Shown here piece by piece: positions 4,920-6,606 of a stretch of 6,606 nt of DNA (positions are counted from its first letter, which is position 1; each line of letters begins with the position of its first letter). The stretch is taken from positions 1 to 6,606 of the forward strand of contig JAHFAB010000106.1 of assembly GCA_023250795.1 (NCBI GenBank). The letters are read 5' to 3'. The DNA is from Bacteriovoracaceae bacterium. Its GTDB lineage: Bacteria; Bdellovibrionota; UBA1018. Under the pieces are notes generated by a model. The model did not search any database and was not told the origin of the DNA. It saw only the letters and a program-made list of their open reading frames with translations. Position numbers and translations under genes: made by a program.

Positions 4920-6606
4920 GAACCTCTCGCCTCCGTATTCCAATCTAAAACAGCTTTTGCCAAAAGTTTAAGTTGTTCTTTTTCTTCAAAACTAGTTAGA
5001 TTAACATTTTCTATCGAACGAGCTAGAGAAGTAACGCATGAGCTCAACCATCGTGTTACCTCTTTTGCAAATAACCTTGTACTCAAGTTACTATGATTCA
5101 CTTTTACTATTTTATTTTTAAGCTTATTTATTTGGGTATAAATTGCTTTTTCTAGATTCTTTGAATTGTTAAAATCAATTTTTTTTAACTCAAGCTCATA
5201 CTTTCTTAGCTGAACAAGAAAGACGGTTTCATTATAAATCTTTTCACCATACGGTTTAATTTTCAGTTTATTGATATTTTTTGTAAATTCTGTAACAGAG
5301 TCATCTGTAAAGTTTGACGATAAAAAGAAGTTTTTAATAAAGTTGACATAATAAATAACCGGATCATTTGGGTTTGATTTTAGAGCCAACTCACGAAACT
5401 CGGCACATTCAGAGCGGTAATCTAAAGTTTCATTAATGAGGGAAGACACTAATACTCGGTCTTGATAAAATACCGGACTTAATAAAGACCAGTATTTCCA
5501 AATCTGAGTGACCGCAAATCTCTCATCACCTTGAGCCACCAAAGAGAGAAATATTTTTCTATCATTTAGATCTATTTCTAAATCATGCATTTTCATACGA
5601 CCTGATATCAACTCAATATCTTTGGGTGTTTGTAAGTTTTTTAATTTTGAATTCTGTATGAGATTGAGCCATAACTTGAGTAACAAAACAGAATTTATCG
5701 ATTTCTCTCTAATCCATTGACTTTGAACCAACAAGTCTAAGAAGCGATTATAGACCTTTTCTTCTGGGGAACAGTATTTATTAAGTAAACCTATAAACTC
5801 AATTCCACTTAATTTATTCTGAACTAAATATTTCTGATATAAACCAACATATTCTTCACAAGCCCTACGTAAGGACTTAGCATTAACAAAAAGCTCTGCT
5901 CTATACCTAATCACTTCGTCGACAGATGATTTTGGAAACAAAAGTAATCCAAGCTGCTCATAATAATGTTCACTTTTTATTACTCTTCTTAAAGTGGCAT
6001 CAACTCCTTTTACAAAATAGACTTGATCTGATTCTGGTAAATCCAACTTTTTTTGTGTTATTTTTCGCTCTAAAACGGCCTCAGACCATGCAGATCCAAA
6101 ATCTTTGATCATCGACTCTCTCAATACTCCATCAGGATGCGTGCTGAGGTAATTAGACCATAAATCAAAAGCTTCTTGAGATTGACGTAAGTTCATATAA
6201 ACCCAACCCAATTGATAAATGGAATACTCGAGATCATCAGAATCCAAGTGACCAGAGTCAATTGATTTTCGATAGAATAGACTTGCGCTCTCAAATTCAG
6301 CATGTTCAAAATAACTATCTGCCGTAATTCTAAATAGTTGCTTTTTCATGGGTTCGTTTATTTCAGGTTCTGAGTCTAAGTAAAGTTTAGCATAAAAATA
6401 ATTTGGTTTTTTGAGTTTCACTTGAGTAACAAAAGCCAAGATCGAAGCTATTTCTACACGTAATGAAAGATTTTCGTTTTTTTCAAAAAGGCCTTCGAGA
6501 ATTTGGGTGCCTTTGTCGTATTCTCCACGCTGCATAGACACTAAACTTTGAGTAATACTATTTTCATAGTTTCCAGCAAAAATAAGGGTATTTTGTAAGA
6601 ATAATA
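4916..6606 (-). CDS. Large TPR-repeat envelope protein, AglT/GltE-like, 5' end outside window
   Basis: The frame is open from the right edge to a TGA at 4916, about 563 codons. A GTG at 6541 is an unlikely start: the 21 codons upstream read LFLQNTLIFAGNYENSITQS, which looks like the end of a signal peptide running into the mature protein. The true start therefore probably lies only a little beyond the window. Counting from that GTG, TPR-like helix pairs are clear at about 74-97 (SYFEHAEFESASLFYRKSI) and 107-136 (YQLGWVYMNLRQSQEAFDLW), with a weaker one at about 1-25. The rest is predicted helical with no catalytic motif visible. The combination of a TPR protein, a small protein and a TonB-like protein recalls AglT/GltE beside PglI/GltG in the Myxococcus gliding machinery, where the TPR protein acts as a periplasmic or outer-membrane scaffold. 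TPR proteins are widespread, so this parallel rests mainly on neighbours. The stop overlaps the next start by four bases. Confidence 0.88.
   Translation of the reverse strand, partial: LFLQNTLIFAGNYENSITQSLVSMQRGEYDKGTQILEGLFEKNENLSLRVEIASILAFVTQVKLKKPNYFYAKLYLDSEPEINEPMKKQLFRITADSYFEHAEFESASLFYRKSIDSGHLDSDDLEYSIYQLGWVYMNLRQSQEAFDLWSNYLSTHPDGVLRESMIKDFGSAWSEAVLERKITQKKLDLPESDQVYFVKGVDATLRRVIKSEHYYEQLGLLLFPKSSVDEVIRYRAELFVNAKSLRRACEEYVGLYQKYLVQNKLSGIEFIGLLNKYCSPEEKVYNRFLDLLVQSQWIREKSINSVLLLKLWLNLIQNSKLKNLQTPKDIELISGRMKMHDLEIDLNDRKIFLSLVAQGDERFAVTQIWKYWSLLSPVFYQDRVLVSSLINETLDYRSECAEFRELALKSNPNDPVIYYVNFIKNFFLSSNFTDDSVTEFTKNINKLKIKPYGEKIYNETVFLVQLRKYELELKKIDFNNSKNLEKAIYTQINKLKNKIVKVNHSNLSTRLFAKEVTRWLSSCVTSLARSIENVNLTSFEEKEQLKLLAKAVLDWNTEARGS
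4923..4934 (-). promoter_or_regulatory. Ribosome binding site deciding the small gene's GTG start
   Basis: On the minus strand GGAGGCGAGAGG lies just before the GTG at 4919. The full GGAGG ends ten bases from the start, and the nearer GAGAGG ends three bases from it. The site lies inside the 3' end of the TPR gene and supports GTG over the TTG at 4943, which lies upstream of the site. Confidence 0.55.

Noticed and set aside
4916..6541. GTG at 6541 as the true start of the TPR gene
   Set aside because: The frame stays open upstream to the window edge and reads like the end of a signal peptide plus mature N-terminus, so the start is most likely outside the window.

Overview
The window is AT-rich, tightly packed bacterial DNA. 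Every credible gene lies on the minus strand, so the biological order runs from high to low coordinates. Six coding regions fill almost all of it, and both end genes are cut by the window edges. I see no RNA gene, mobile element, CRISPR array or long repeat. Signal peptides, a TolC-type outer-membrane channel and a TonB-like transducer show a Gram-negative cell envelope. A large TPR protein next to a TonB-like protein with the AgmX/PglI-type C-terminal domain suggests a Myxococcota or Bdellovibrionota relative. The low GC and Lys/Asn/Ser-rich proteins lean towards Bdellovibrionota. This placement is inference from gene content only.

Upstream unit (6606 to 3922): a secreted TPR-rich protein (5' end outside the window), a small secreted protein of unknown function starting with GTG, and a TonB-like inner-membrane transducer. 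The genes are joined by 4-base GTGA and ATGA stop/start overlaps. The set looks like an envelope machine in which an ExbB/ExbD- or TolQ/TolR-type motor, not present here, drives the transducer. The closest described parallel is the Agl/Glt gliding or envelope-trafficking machinery.

Gap (3921 to 3788): 134 bases with a 7-base inverted repeat enclosing a perfect 14-base palindrome, followed by the ribosome binding site of the next gene. This is the only place where a new transcript could plausibly begin or the first one end, although no strong promoter is visible.

Downstream unit (3787 to 1): a periplasmic thiol-disulfide protein (DsbD-N-like domain, WCPPC thioredoxin domain, TPR tail), a TolC-family outer-membrane factor, and an HlyD/MacA-type periplasmic adaptor that runs off the left edge. 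The first two overlap by 4 bases (ATGA) and the last two by 23. The channel and adaptor form two thirds of a tripartite exporter. An ABC-type ATPase/permease would be expected just beyond the left edge, but this is inference. The most unusual points are an adaptor with almost no helical hairpin, a DsbD-like protein lacking the membrane domain that normally links its two redox domains, and the unrecognised small protein between the TPR and TonB-like genes.
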